The notes below the pieces were generated by a model. The model worked only from the letters and a program-made list of their open reading frames with translations. It did no database searches and was not told where the DNA came from. From Methanosarcina sp. (GTDB lineage Archaea; Halobacteriota; Methanosarcinia; Methanosarcinales; Methanosarcinaceae), in NCBI GenBank assembly GCA_003164755.1, contig PLUB01000073.1, forward strand, positions 89,172-153,171: a stretch of DNA of 64,000 nt. Direction: 5' to 3'. Positions 39,115-50,459 of this stretch are shown here, piece after piece; position 1 is the stretch's first letter; each line of letters starts with the position of its first letter. The position numbers and the translations under genes are program-made.

Positions 39115-39966
39115 TCAGATATTCTTCAGAGCATCTGCAATTAGTGGGGCAACGCTCAGTATGCTCTCAGCTTTTTCAAGGGTATCGGTTGCAATTATAT
39201 CCTTTACACCCGCATTAAAAAGTCTTAAGGCTGCATTTCTTACAAGAACAGGATGCACGCAGGCAAGATATACATCAACTGCTCCCTGATCTCTAAGAAT
39301 CCTAATAGATTCAGCCATTGTACCACCTGTCGAGATCATATCATCTACAAGGACTACGTGCCTGCCTGTAACATCAACATTCTTTGTATTGATTATAACA
39401 GTGTCTCCGCTAAGTCTTGTCTTATGCAGGTGATCGTAATCGAAACCCTGACCAGAAGAAACATTCTTAACAAGTTCTTTGGCTCCGGAATCAGGAGCAA
39501 CCAAAATCGGATTTTCCATACCAAAGCTTGCAATATACTCTCCAAGCAGTTTAGCCGCATCAAGGTTTTTGGCAGGACATGGAAAATATCCAAGAACATT
39601 CTTTGCATGGATATTTATTGTAAAGATACGGTCAGCATTGATGCAGCAGGCAATTGCGCGGGCACTGATGGGTTCTCCGTTTTTGAATCTTTTATCCTGT
39701 CTTGCATATCCCATGTAAGGAATTACAACATTGAGTTCTCTTGCCTCATTACATGCATTAATAAGTTGGAGCAGGGATACAAAATCTGAATCTGTAGGTG
39801 TGCTCTGAATAATGGTTACATTCTCGTCTTTTGTCTCATCTGTGATTCGGAGGTAAAGTTCACCGTCAGGGAAACGGTTAAACTCGCAGAGCACTGGCTC
39901 TGTCCCTAAAGCTTTGGCAGTGCGGCTGGCAAGTAATTGTGATGCTGGTCCACCTAAGATCTTCAA
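39115..39966 (-). CDS. prs: ribose-phosphate pyrophosphokinase
   Basis: A 283-residue enzyme that makes PRPP from ribose 5-phosphate and ATP for nucleotide, histidine and cofactor synthesis. Signatures: FPDGELYLRI, VVIPYMGYARQDKRFKNGEPISA (ATP/flexible loop), FTINIHA for the metal, and the PRPP loop VVLVDDMISTGGTMAESI. It is the short archaeal (class III-like) form, with no long regulatory insert. TTG start at 39966 with GAGGT upstream (AGAGGTATATATC then TTG). First gene of a possible operon with the Cys-cluster gene. Confidence 0.95.
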   Translation of the reverse strand: MKILGGPASQLLASRTAKALGTEPVLCEFNRFPDGELYLRITDETKDENVTIIQSTPTDSDFVSLLQLINACNEARELNVVIPYMGYARQDKRFKNGEPISARAIACCINADRIFTINIHAKNVLGYFPCPAKNLDAAKLLGEYIASFGMENPILVAPDSGAKELVKNVSSGQGFDYDHLHKTRLSGDTVIINTKNVDVTGRHVVLVDDMISTGGTMAESIRILRDQGAVDVYLACVHPVLVRNAALRLFNAGVKDIIATDTLEKAESILSVAPLIADALKNI

Positions 39967-40218
39967 GATATATACCTCTGTCTCCCGTCTTGATAGATTC
40001 CATCCTTTAAAAAGCTTATTTTAATTTGCTTCATTAATTTGCTAAAATCTCTCCTCTGCTTTTCCTCCGTTCACTTATCCTATACACTCTACTACTACCT
40101 TAACCCTTAACTTTCTTCCAGCCATTCTTCAATGAGAAGTTCAAACATATCAAATCTTATTTTTTTAATCTATGCCCTTAGGTTTTAGTTTGGTAATCGG
40201 AATTTTTTTCTGTCTCCC
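39967..40218. other. spacer upstream of prs
   Basis: No gene seen; presumably includes the prs promoter. Confidence 0.3.
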
Positions 40219-40437
40219 TTAGTCAATCCTGATTTTCTTTCTTTTTGAATAGTTATCGAGCACCGTCGTTATTTTTTATGTAAGCTCTTCAGCTTCATCA
40301 AGGTTGAGCTTTATAATTTCCTCGTCTTCCCCGTGAAAAATAGTAATTCGTATCCGATTCCTTTCAATCTCTATATCTATTTTCCTCCCAATTCCATGTA
40401 CTATCTGGTTCTCTCCGAATTTTGGTCAGATTTTCAC
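40219..40437 (-). pseudogene. small conserved-looking protein gene with two in-frame stops
   Basis: From a GTG start at 40437 the minus strand reads MKI, TGA, then PKFGENQIVHGIGRKIDIEI, ERNRIRITIFHGEDEEIIKL and NLDEAEELT, then TAA, then KITTVLDNYSKRKKIRID and a final stop. Without the two stops this would be a 72-residue acidic/basic beta-rich protein. Strong amphipathic patterning across the stops shows it was once coding. I do not recognise the family. It is transcribed toward prs. Confidence 0.6.
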
Positions 40438-40521
40438 ATATTATTAATAATTTGTAATCTTAAATTTGGATTGCGATTTTATACTTGCATTGTCATATGA
40501 AATGTTTATAGTGTACCACTC

Positions 40522-42028
40522 TTACCCTATACCTTTCTCTTTAATTATTTCAGGAATCTTTTCGATTACGCCCGTTGCAAGTAGGCCATTTCCTGCTTTC
40601 TCAAAAGCTAGATCTCCAGCTGCTCCATTAATATAGGCAGCACAAGCTGCAGCAAGAAATACTGAATTCCTGGTAAAAAGGGATCCTGTTAGTCCTGCCA
40701 AGACATCCCCTGTATCTCCTACTGTCATGCCAGCATTTCCTGTTCTGTTCAAAAGGGTCTGCTTCCCATCTGAAATGATGTCTATTTTTCCTTTGAGGAG
40801 TGTTACAATCCCTTTTTCCTCCTAAAACTTCTTTACAGCCTTGATACGGGCTTCCTGATTTTCAGGAGTTTCCATGTCACTCAAACTTGTGAATTCTCTT
40901 GCATGGGGGGTAACTATCAATTTGCATTTGCCTGCAAGGGCCTCAAAAATAGAGCATGAGAGTGCTGAAAGAGCATCTGCATCTAAGACGGCTTTTCTGC
41001 AGAAAGGTAGTATTTTTCGGACAGCTTCAAAGGTTTCTGAGGCTCTCCCTAGTATGCCCAATACAACGATGTCATGGGAGTTAATAAGGTCAGTAAGAAT
41101 TGGAAGGTCATCAGGACAGAGCAAATTCGAAGAGAGTTTTCTGACTATTAGGTTCGGAGAATAGGATTCAATTATTTTTGATATAGGTTCCGGAATCGCT
41201 ACGGTTACAATGTCTGCCCCCCCTCTCAAAGCTGCAAGCGCTGCAAGAGCCGGGGCCCCTGAGTAAGGACCACCTCCTATCACAAGAATCTTTCCTGAAT
41301 CTCTCTTGTGCCCTCCAGAATTTCGCTTGTACAGCATCATTAGGTCTCCAGAGCCCACGTATTGTTCGGCGTCCGAACAAATTCCTATATATGCAATCTT
41401 TATAGTACCAGTATTATCCTTTTGCTTTCTCGCTTATAAGCCCTATTTTCATGCGGTGAAAGGTGACTGTAAGCTTTGCATGCACAGCTTTTTTGAAATC
41501 ACCGCCATCAGGATCCACACCTGAAGGGATATCAACAGAGATTATTATTTTCCCCGCTTTTTCTTCCTTGTTTATAAAGTCAACAGCTATTGACTCTGGT
41601 TCTTTTATAATCCCTTTTACTCCTGTCTCGAATATAGCGTCTACTAGCAAGTCGGCTTCTGAAAACCAGTTAGAGGCTGCAGATGTAAGCTGACTTGAAT
41701 CCTTGATTTCGAGCACTTGCAATCTGCTGAACTTTAACAGGGAATAGTTATGGCAGGATTCCCTGATTTTTATGTATTGAGCCTTTCCCAGCAAAATTAA
41801 CTTGATAGTATATCCTGAAAAGCCTGCAAGGTGTCTGGCGGCAACAAAAGCATCTCCTCCATTATTTCCCAGGCCTGCGACAAAAAGTGCATTCCCATAT
41901 CCCATCTTTTCCCTTATATTTTGCGCGATAATAGCCCCCGCATTTTCCATTAACTGGACAGGAAGTAAGCCAAGATGTTCGCAATTTACATCAATTGCCC
42001 TCATCCGCGAAGAACTGATACACTTCAT
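40522..42028 (-). pseudogene. nnr: bifunctional NAD(P)H-hydrate epimerase/ADP-dependent dehydratase (Nnr), frameshifted and with an amber codon
   Basis: Three minus-strand pieces form one ~500-residue fused protein that repairs hydrated NAD(P)H. Piece one (42028-41414) is the YjeF_N epimerase, ending SEKAKG. An extra base in the GCAAAAGGAT run at ~41418 shifts the frame. Piece two continues IKIAYIGICSDAEQYVGSGD and carries the dehydratase (KILVIGGGPYSGAPALAALA). It ends KAVKKF at an in-frame TAG (40822-40824), after which the same frame continues EEKGIVTLLKGKIDI to the end. Conserved glycines are lost too: NNGGDAF for NNGGDGF, FETG for FGTG, LGILGR for the usual GPGLG, and VGDTGDVLAG for VGGTGDVLAG. 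These point to a decaying gene. UAG can encode pyrrolysine in Methanosarcina, but the other damage argues against use here. Confidence 0.85.
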
Positions 42029-42635
42029 AATAATTACTCATATATTCTTTTTGATTCTATTTTTAACATTCAGCAAATATTCTCTTTAAATCTGAGTTAC
42101 CTGATATCAGGAACTATTATAGAAATCATTAAATATCTCTACGATAATTGAATCAAATTACTCATTATATTTTAACCGAGGAAATCTTATTTGATATTAT
42201 TAACTATATACGTTGCATTACGATAATATATAGAGGATTTCAATTAACCTCTTATTTTTATGAATTATCAATATAACATTTATAAGCATATGACGAAATT
42301 CAGTGGGTTTATAGAAATCCTCTGTAACTATATGGAGACTAAATTATCCGAAAAACCATGTTAATCACAAGAGGCTAATTTAATTCCTTAGATAAAGCTA
42401 AGTAATTTTCATTAAAATTTACTCTGCATACTTAACTCAGTTTGATATGGGCAAGAAGTGATAAGAGTAAATATATTAATAAAAAATATATGCAATAAAA
42501 TTAAAATAAAAGCACCAATATGGCAATAAATTAAAAAGTCACTGACTTTAGTAAAACCGCAAACATGCAGGATTCTGATCAGTATTTGCTTTCCTTTGCA
42601 CGTGTTCGGATTTATATGAGGCAGGGAGGATTATT
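42029..42635. other. divergent spacer with one family A repeat
   Basis: Holds the repeat at 42229 and the upstream region of the DHH gene, whose GGGAGG ribosome site lies near 42625. Nothing else seen. Confidence 0.4.
42229..42328 (+). repeat. dispersed repeat family A copy (well preserved)
   Basis: Ends ATAGAGGATTTCAATTAACC and GGGTTTATAGAAATCCTCTG are inverted; the centre has AACATTTATAAGCATATGAC. Confidence 0.65.
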
Positions 42636-44102
42636 TTGTCTAGTTTTCCAAAAGATGTTGATAGCAACCTTAAAAACTCAATCAAACCCAGATACTTGGT
42701 CCTGGGCAGTGGAAGTGTTGGTTTTGCACTTGCAAAAGAGCTAAGGGAAAGCAATAAGTTGGTAATCATCGTAGATAAAGATGAAGCCAAGGTAGAAACT
42801 CTCAGAGAGGAAGGCTTCGAAACAATTGTAGGTGACATCTCAGATCCTGAGCTCGTTACTAAGATTTATCTTAAAAATGTTGTAGTCATACTTTTCCTGA
42901 CTTCAAATAACGAGGCAAATCGAAAGGGTCTTGAAAATTTTAAAACTGTAGCCAACCCTGATGTCCAGCTCTTTTCCCGGGCTTCAGATATAATTAATAA
43001 GGAAAAGATGGAAAACCTCGGAGCAGATTATGTCTTTATGCCTTCCAAACTTATTGCAAGCTCCCTTTCTCGTTCCCTTGAGAGAGCTGAGTCAGTCCAC
43101 AGGGGCAACAGACTTGCAAGGTGGCTGAAAGGGATAAGGGATAAAAAACTTGCTATTGTAATTCATGATAATCCTGATCCGGATGCAATCTCCAGCGGGC
43201 TTGCACTAAAGGAAATTGCAAAAAATCTTGGTGTTGAAGCAAATATCCTCTACCATGGCAGGATTGGGCACCAGGAAAACAAAGCTTTCGTAAACCTTTT
43301 AGGGATTGACCTCGGCAAGATTGAAGATACTAACCTTCAAAATTTTGATGAAATTGCCCTTATAGACTGTTCCGTCCCTGGTGTTAACAACATGGTTCCA
43401 CCCAATTCATATGTGGGCATTGTAATTGACCATCACCCACCCGGAGAAACTGAGGTAAAGGCTGAGTACATAGACATTCGGCCTAATTTTGGGGCAACTG
43501 CAACTATTATGACAAAGTATCTCCAACAGCTTAATATTAATATATCAAAAACCTTGTCAACAGCTCTATTATATGGGATTCGGACTGATACACAGGACTT
43601 CAAGCGGAAAACAGACCCTGCAGACCTTTCAGCTGCTTCATACCTCTATCCCCTTTCGAATCACGGAATCCTTGACCAGCTAGAGCAGCCTTCGATGGCT
43701 ATTGAAACTCTGGAAGTACTTGGAGAAGCCATCAGAAACCGTCAGGTTATTGGAAGTTACCTTCTCTCAAATGTCGGGAACATTAGGGATAGAGACACTC
43801 TCCCGCAAGCTGCAGATTACCTCTTGAGTCTGGAAGGAATCTCTACAACGGTCGTTTTTGGAGTCAGTGAAGACCGCATCTATATCTCAGGACGTAGCAA
43901 TGATATTAGAGTTAACCTTGGCGAAATTATGCGCCAGGCTTTTGGCGAAGATGCAGGTGGGCATGCAAATGCAGCAGGAGCCCAGATTCCTCTTGGAGTT
44001 TTCAGCGCTACAAAAGATAGACAGACACTACTGAAGTTGGTTAATGAATCGGTGGTCAAGAGATTCTTGAGTGTCGTAGGAGTAGAAAGCGCAGGAGAAT
44101 AA
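42636..44102 (+). CDS. TrkA-N domain fused to DHH/DHHA1 phosphoesterase
   Basis: A 488-residue protein. Residues ~17-140 form an RCK/TrkA-N nucleotide-binding fold (YLVLGSGSVGFALAKEL, IIVDKDEAKVETLREEGFETIVGD). Residues ~170-330 are a DHH phosphoesterase (VIHDNPDPDAISSG, IDCS, VIDHHPPGETE), and ~400-480 a DHHA1 domain with AGGHANAAGAQIP. DHH/DHHA1 enzymes hydrolyse oligoribonucleotides, pAp or cyclic dinucleotides such as c-di-AMP. The TrkA-N part suggests control by NAD(H) or a nucleotide. TTG start at 42636 with GGGAGG upstream. All metal-ligand Asp/His motifs are present, so it should be active; the true substrate is not decided. Confidence 0.88.
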   Translation: MSSFPKDVDSNLKNSIKPRYLVLGSGSVGFALAKELRESNKLVIIVDKDEAKVETLREEGFETIVGDISDPELVTKIYLKNVVVILFLTSNNEANRKGLENFKTVANPDVQLFSRASDIINKEKMENLGADYVFMPSKLIASSLSRSLERAESVHRGNRLARWLKGIRDKKLAIVIHDNPDPDAISSGLALKEIAKNLGVEANILYHGRIGHQENKAFVNLLGIDLGKIEDTNLQNFDEIALIDCSVPGVNNMVPPNSYVGIVIDHHPPGETEVKAEYIDIRPNFGATATIMTKYLQQLNINISKTLSTALLYGIRTDTQDFKRKTDPADLSAASYLYPLSNHGILDQLEQPSMAIETLEVLGEAIRNRQVIGSYLLSNVGNIRDRDTLPQAADYLLSLEGISTTVVFGVSEDRIYISGRSNDIRVNLGEIMRQAFGEDAGGHANAAGAQIPLGVFSATKDRQTLLKLVNESVVKRFLSVVGVESAGE

Positions 44103-44399
44103 CACATTATAAAATATATTCCGAAGTGTTTTAATGACTTAAGATATTTTTTAATGCTTTATGAGTTCTTTAAAATTTAAAATTAATTCCGCTGGCAATT
44201 GACTACAATTAATCAAGAACCCATAAATTAATAAAAAATAGAAATCTATTAACCGACTTTTTGCAAACTTAATAGTTCATAAGTCGATTAATAATGGTTG
44301 TCGGTAAAGTTTTCACCACTGCTACAGCTACGAGATATATAATACCCTTTGTTGTGAAATGTTTCAGAAAACTTTAGTATGATCAAACCATTTTTTTGT

Positions 44400-45235
44400 C
44401 ACTTGACAAAGGAATAAGCTATTCTATATCTATTTTTATGAAAATAGCCAGATAAAACTTATTCAGGCGGAATCTTTCATCATTTTGTGAATTACAGGCT
44501 CGGAGAGGAAGAAATCAATGAGATAATGATGTTAGTTAGTAAAAAAATCCTCCAACTCTCGTCAGAAAGGAAATGTAAGATCGAGTTCACCCCAGTCGGA
44601 GCTTAAAGATATGAAGCAATTCTGATTATAATCCTCGTTATGAATGTAAAATTGCTAGAACGTACATCACAATGTTTAGAACTTATCCTGTTTTCAGGAC
44701 TTATATTAATGATCTTGCCTTTTATTCTCTTGAATTTATTAAACACATAGAAGCTTTGTAAAAAAAGAATGCTGATATCTAATCACATTCTATCGACGGA
44801 GGTTATGATTCGTTCCTTAATCATGCGTATATATGGTGCCATCTTAAGGCAAAATCAGTCATCTCTCTTGCATCAAATGCCGTAAACAATAGGAAGAAGA
44901 GATTAAAAGAATAGACCACTTGTGCAATAAAATAGCAAACAAGGTAAGATATCAAATCAAAAATGAAAGATAAACTCAGTTTCCTGTGGCATAATGGGAA
45001 AATAGTACAGGTCGGATTATCTGAAAAACCTACAGATTAGAGATTATTCATTCAAAGAACTCTACAAAAAAGAGTAAATGCAAAAAGAGATCAGACATAT
45101 TAAGGATGAAGTAAAATCTGAAGTAAGTAGAATGAGACCGAGGAGTGGAATATTTACTACTCCTGAACGTCATTGCATATCTATTAATGGTGCTTACAGA
45201 ATCACAAAAAGAATTTTAAAGTAAAATTTTATTCG
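44400..45235 (+). pseudogene. DDE transposase relic
   Basis: Using all three frames, the plus strand gives HFVNYRLGEEEINEIM, ARTYITMFRTYPVFRTYIND, LAFYSLEFIKHIEAL, IDGGYDSFLNHAYIW and LKAKSVISLASNAVNN, then LSFLWHNGKIVQVGLYLKNL and IRDYSFKELYKKRVNAK. The order and the 'D.GYDS..NHA.I' block are typical of archaeal DDE transposases whose C-terminus reads 'RDYSF...YKKR'. At least five stops or frameshifts are present. Family not assigned further. Confidence 0.65.
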
Positions 45236-45320
45236 AAGGATATTTGCAAAAACAATTGTCAAATTAGATCACGGATTTTGAGAGCTAATTTGAGATTCAC
45301 CCTCGAAACTAGAACATCAA

Positions 45321-45337
45321 GCGAAAACTATTTAATA
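45321..45337 (+). promoter_or_regulatory. BRE/TATA promoter of the initiator tRNA
   Basis: GCGAAAACTATTTAATA combines a purine-rich BRE (CGAAAA) with a TATA-like TTTAATA, 58 bp upstream of the tRNA 5' end. Confidence 0.5.
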
Positions 45338-45394
45338 GATAGCTGGTATTTTCAGATATCTGCTCCAATAAAATGACATTACGAATAACCCTGT

Positions 45395-45469
45395 AGCGGG
45401 GTGGGGTAGCCAGGAGATCCCGACGGGCTCATAACCCGTAGACCGATGGTTCGAATCCATCCCCCGCTA
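45395..45469 (+). tRNA. initiator tRNA-Met (CAT)
   Basis: A 75-nt cloverleaf. The acceptor stem is AGCGGGG with CCCCGCT, giving the A1-U72 pair of archaeal/eukaryotic initiators. The anticodon arm is ACGGG-CTCATAA-CCCGT with the initiator's three consecutive G-C pairs and anticodon CAT. The T arm is GATGGTTCGAATCCATC. The G-C run marks initiator rather than elongator. CCA is not encoded. Confidence 0.96.
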
Positions 45470-45478
45470 TGGTAAAGC

Positions 45479-45485
45479 TTTTTTT
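45479..45485 (+). terminator. oligo-T terminator of the initiator tRNA
   Basis: Seven T residues begin 10 bases after the tRNA 3' end. Confidence 0.55.
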
Positions 45486-45540
45486 GGACGCTATAATCTC
45501 TTTTTCAAGATACATTGTATGAATCTTTTGTAACTTTTTT

Positions 45541-45673
45541 AATCGTTAGCTATTAATCATGTTTTTTGCTATCACATCAATTAACTTTTGTTATCACATT
45601 AATTAGCAATAGAAATATACCTTACGTCAAAATAGATGTCATCCAACTTATTTTGAGTAGATGAAAAGTTACT
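45541..45673 (+). repeat. dispersed repeat family C copy (diverged)
   Basis: GCTATTAATCATGTTTTTTG, GTCAAAATAGATGTCATCCA and a final AGATGAAAAGTTACT follow the family C order, with an internal TATCACATTAATTA duplication. Confidence 0.45.
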
Positions 45674-46089
45674 GAGAATTTTGATAAGCTTCTCTGCATT
45701 TGAGTATTGGAGAGTTTAAATATATTTACAATAATTTTTATTCATGAAAAATCGTACTTATTTTGCTCTTTAAGGATAATCAAAATGTCTAAAGTCAGTT
45801 GGAGACAAACTTGCTGAAATTGATTCCTGAATTGATTGGAAATCTTTTCATATCATATTTGTATCCATGCATCTGGACAAAACAGTTTTCTTTGGGAAGC
45901 CCTGAAGCTGAATTAATCTTAACGTTAAAAATGCTTTTTTTACAGTAATCGCATGGTCTTTCCGACTTTGAACTTGAGAAACAATTAATTAATCGAATTT
46001 CTTTCAGAAAATTTATTGATTTCCCTTTGTACATACCAGAAAGTGTCATATTCTGATCGTTCAGAAAATAAATTATTGATAACTGCAAA
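45674..46089. other. spacer, possible unassigned relic
   Basis: A minus-strand ORF at 45795-46088 encodes CDYCKKSIFNVKINSASGL and similar. The CxxC is suggestive, but there is no start context and I do not recognise it. Confidence 0.25.
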
Positions 46090-46650
46090 GAAGAATAAAT
46101 TAGAGGATAGTTGGAAAGCCAACTTGATAACCTTTGTCTGAAATAAAAACAGGACTAATTCAGGACGCTATTTTTATCCATCCAGATCTTGGATATGCAA
46201 AAATAGATAAATCTCGAGAAAATGAAGTAAAGATAAGGAGAAACAGAGACGGAAATTGGACAAAAAAGGACGGTAAGTCACACTTGGATATAAACTTCAT
46301 GCCATTTAATAGACAGTTATTATGAGCTAATCAGAAAGATTCAAAACAACAACTGCATCACTCATGATTTGAGTGTAGATTTATCATAAAAAAATGAAGT
46401 GGTTTACAGAGACAGATGATACTTTGGAACAAAATCAAAAAGTTATGATGCAACAATGAAAAGAGCAATAAAAGAACATCCTTTAGGAATAACTGATATA
46501 TTAAGGAACCAGATGGTCAGCCCAAAAATAGGACCAAACATATCAAGGTGGATTTTAATACAGATGGATAGCAGCAGTAATTAAAGAAAGGTAGTGAATT
46601 AAGAAAATTTTTAACTGAAAGAATAAATCAATTTGATATGCAAAATCATT
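46090..46650 (+). pseudogene. IS5-family transposase relic
   Basis: Plus-strand pieces read KTGLIQDAIFIHPDLGYAKI, ENEVKIRRNRDGNWTKKDGK, SHLDINFMPFNRQ, KNEVVYRDR and YFGTKSKSYDATMKRAIKEH, then PLGITDILRN. This is the middle and C-terminal part of an IS5-type DDE transposase ('RR..DG.W.KK.GKSHFGYK' and 'YFG...KGYDATM.RA..GHP'), interrupted by several stops. It includes the part containing the second catalytic region that is missing from the other copies. Confidence 0.7.
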
Positions 46651-46658
46651 TATTGCGT

Positions 46659-46895
46659 TGGCAAGGAAAATTGTCACAGTTTATGGAATATGACTACAAA
46701 TGACGAGATATACAAAGATGAAAGAGGATCTAAAAAGGGGAGCAATTCAAAAGAGGAAGATTGAAACTGAGACTGAGATATTAGATGTTGATGCAGTGTA
46801 AACATAATTAGTAAAAGAATCTCAATAAGGGGTTAAAAAGGTGGAAAGAGCATGTGAGGGTCCATTTCAGTCACGTACTTTCATGTTAAATTAGA
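46659..46895 (+). repeat. dispersed repeat family D copy
   Basis: From TTGGCAAGGAAAATTGTCAC to CACGTACTTTCATGTTAAAT, ending ~160 bp upstream of pyrG. The internal ORF begins like the 28316 one but stops after ~31 codons. Confidence 0.6.
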
Positions 46896-46999
46896 GAGTG
46901 TTTTTTATATCATGAGGATATTGGTGTTATGTTTTTACAGAAATATTCCATGAGATATTTCAGAAAAACCGTTCATCTTATTATTTTAGTTTAAGTTAA

Positions 47000-48661
<1,662 letters not shown>

Positions 48662-48840
48662 TTTAGGTGATCTAAAAAAAATACCCTTCCCTTTTGGAAA
48701 TTTTTGTCTCAAAATTCACCTAAACCTTTTTCAAATTTTTTCAGCCGGGATCTTGCTGATGTACACAGATGTAGAATTTGTATGCTTTATTCGACCACTA
48801 TTATTTCTTTAAAGCTAAATTAATTTTTAAGCTATTGTCA

Positions 48841-48890
48841 CATTTATAGAATAGATGGCATTCTTGTGTACATATACATAAAGTGGGTTT
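48841..48890 (+). repeat. family E repeat copy
   Basis: CATTTATAGAATAGATGGCA and TTCTTGTGTACATATACA are nearly identical to 51944-51989. Confidence 0.6.
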
Positions 48891-49001
48891 CAGCTTCTAT
48901 TCAAGTGATATATAAAACTGATTTGATATAATTAAGTCATTGATTATGGAGAATTCGATAACCCCAATTTTTGGTTTGTTGTTCTATAGTGCATCTGTAA
49001 A

Positions 49002-49075
49002 AGAAATTAGCGAGAAATATTTGGCCAGGATTCCCGCGGGAAAAAATAGAGGTGAATCTGAATACTCTATATTTA
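49002..49075 (+). mobile_element. solo right end of an IS5-type element
   Basis: GAAATTAGCGAGAAATATTT, GCCAGGATTCCCGCGG and ATAGAGGTGAATCTGAAT match the ends at 5378 (inverted), 10597 and 52710. Confidence 0.5.
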
Positions 49076-49107
49076 GAGATTACTAAGTATAGGATGGCAA
49101 TGGGAAC

Positions 49108-49133
49108 AAAAAAAGAAAAAAGACTGAAAAAAA
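49108..49133 (-). terminator. T-tract terminator of mch
   Basis: On the minus strand three runs of 7, 6 and 7 T residues lie within 26 bases, 34 bp after the mch stop. Confidence 0.5.
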
Positions 49134-49166
49134 GAGTGTTCTACATTTAAAAAAGGGCAAATGCAT

Positions 49167-50132
49167 TTATACCTGTTTTATTCCAAAAGACTGAAACAAA
49201 ATCTCTGGATATAACTCGCCGCTTGAGATCGTTTTTTTGCTATTAAGGTCGTTTACATTAAGTCTAGCAGGCGCAAAAATATCTTCATTAACCTTCAAAA
49301 AGTCAAAATCTATTTCTTTGAAGGTCTGATATAAAGGTTTTCCGAAATTATGGGAATTTATGGAAGGCACTTGCTTTACTAATTCTTCAAGTTCGGCCAG
49401 TTCTCCATTAAAGCACACTGTATAGTTTGCTTCGCCGCAGTAAATCACACAGTCATTGGTTGAACCCATGCACTGAACGTCGTTCCCTACGACAGGAGCA
49501 ATGGGGGCAACACCATATCCACTCTTAATGCAATTGATGTCAAAGCCTATTGACTTGAATTTGTGGATCCCAGTTTCCAAGACACGGGCCGAAATTTGGA
49601 CAGAGCCGGCAATAGAGGCTGTAGGAGCAACTGCAATCATTACGTTTTCAGGGTCCACGCTGCAGTTCTTTGCAATGTACTCGACTACTCTTTCGTCAGG
49701 TAGCTTATTGGATTCTATGAACAGAACTGCAGCTTGGAAGTCATCCTCATATCCTATACCTTCATAGAGTTCTCGGGGTTTTAATGCGAGTGCACGCGCA
49801 GGACCCGAAACCTTTCCTAAGTAATCTCCTACAGATATACTCCAGCCTGCGTACTGGGAGGCCATACATGCAATCACCGGATTGTCAGTTGCTATCTGAA
49901 TGGCAGGCCACTTGAGACCTTTCAGATCAAAGGTAGTATATTGTAGGTCAGCAAGGTCAGCCAGGCAGAGTCTTGCGATGTACAGCCCGGCTTCATATCC
50001 ACCATCTTCTTTAACTCCGCAGTCAATAACTGTAGCCCCATTTTTGAGCTTTGTAACTTCGGTGTTCAGGTCTTCGCTCCAGTCGAGCATCTCTTCCATG
50101 ACATATGATCCCATTTCGTTGACGCTTATCAA
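49167..50132 (-). CDS. mch: methenyltetrahydromethanopterin cyclohydrolase
   Basis: A 321-residue enzyme of the C1 pathway of methanogenesis that interconverts methenyl- and formyl-H4MPT (H4SPT in Methanosarcina). The sequence is colinear with archaeal Mch: [77 protein letters not shown] and an ECINCIKSG-like [19 protein letters not shown] start (ttg-ata-agc) at 50132 with AAGGTGGTACC about 10 bases upstream. Monocistronic, with its own TATA box near 50221. Complete. Confidence 0.96.
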   Translation of the reverse strand: MISVNEMGSYVMEEMLDWSEDLNTEVTKLKNGATVIDCGVKEDGGYEAGLYIARLCLADLADLQYTTFDLKGLKWPAIQIATDNPVIACMASQYAGWSISVGDYLGKVSGPARALALKPRELYEGIGYEDDFQAAVLFIESNKLPDERVVEYIAKNCSVDPENVMIAVAPTASIAGSVQISARVLETGIHKFKSIGFDINCIKSGYGVAPIAPVVGNDVQCMGSTNDCVIYCGEANYTVCFNGELAELEELVKQVPSINSHNFGKPLYQTFKEIDFDFLKVNEDIFAPARLNVNDLNSKKTISSGELYPEILFQSFGIKQV

Positions 50133-50220
50133 GGTACCACCTTTCTGGCTCTGAATGAACAGAAATAATGTTCTTAGTCAAGAAATTCTTTTTTAACTGA
50201 CTTTTCATCGTGAAGAAGTG

Positions 50221-50230
50221 TTTTATATAG
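50221..50230 (-). promoter_or_regulatory. TATA box of mch
   Basis: The minus strand reads CTATATAAAA, about 90 bp upstream of the start codon, predicting a leader of ~65 nt. It is the best TATA match in the spacer. Confidence 0.55.
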
Positions 50231-50459
50231 GGTAGCCAGCTGCTTCTAAATCAAGAATACTTTTTAATTATAGTCGTTTATCAATCCAAAAACACGATTA
50301 TTAATAGATAATATTTGATAAGGTGGAGTTCTTTAATCAAACAGGGTTAATAACAATATTATTTATATATAATGGTGTAGATGATGAGATTATTTCCGGA
50401 TTCTACATACTGCTTATTTTCTGTAATAGAAGAGATCCAAAATATAATTACTATTAATA

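Larger units (their letters stand above)
48662..49166. other. convergent spacer between pyrG and mch
   Basis: Contains a family E copy at 48841, a half copy of family A near 48945-48985 (GGAGAATTCGATAACCCC), an IS5-type end at 49002, and A-rich runs that read as T tracts on the mch strand. Confidence 0.45.

Noticed and set aside
45795..46088. Minus-strand ORF with a CxxC motif
   Set aside because: Lies amid relics, lacks a start context and matches nothing I know; kept only as a note in the spacer entry.
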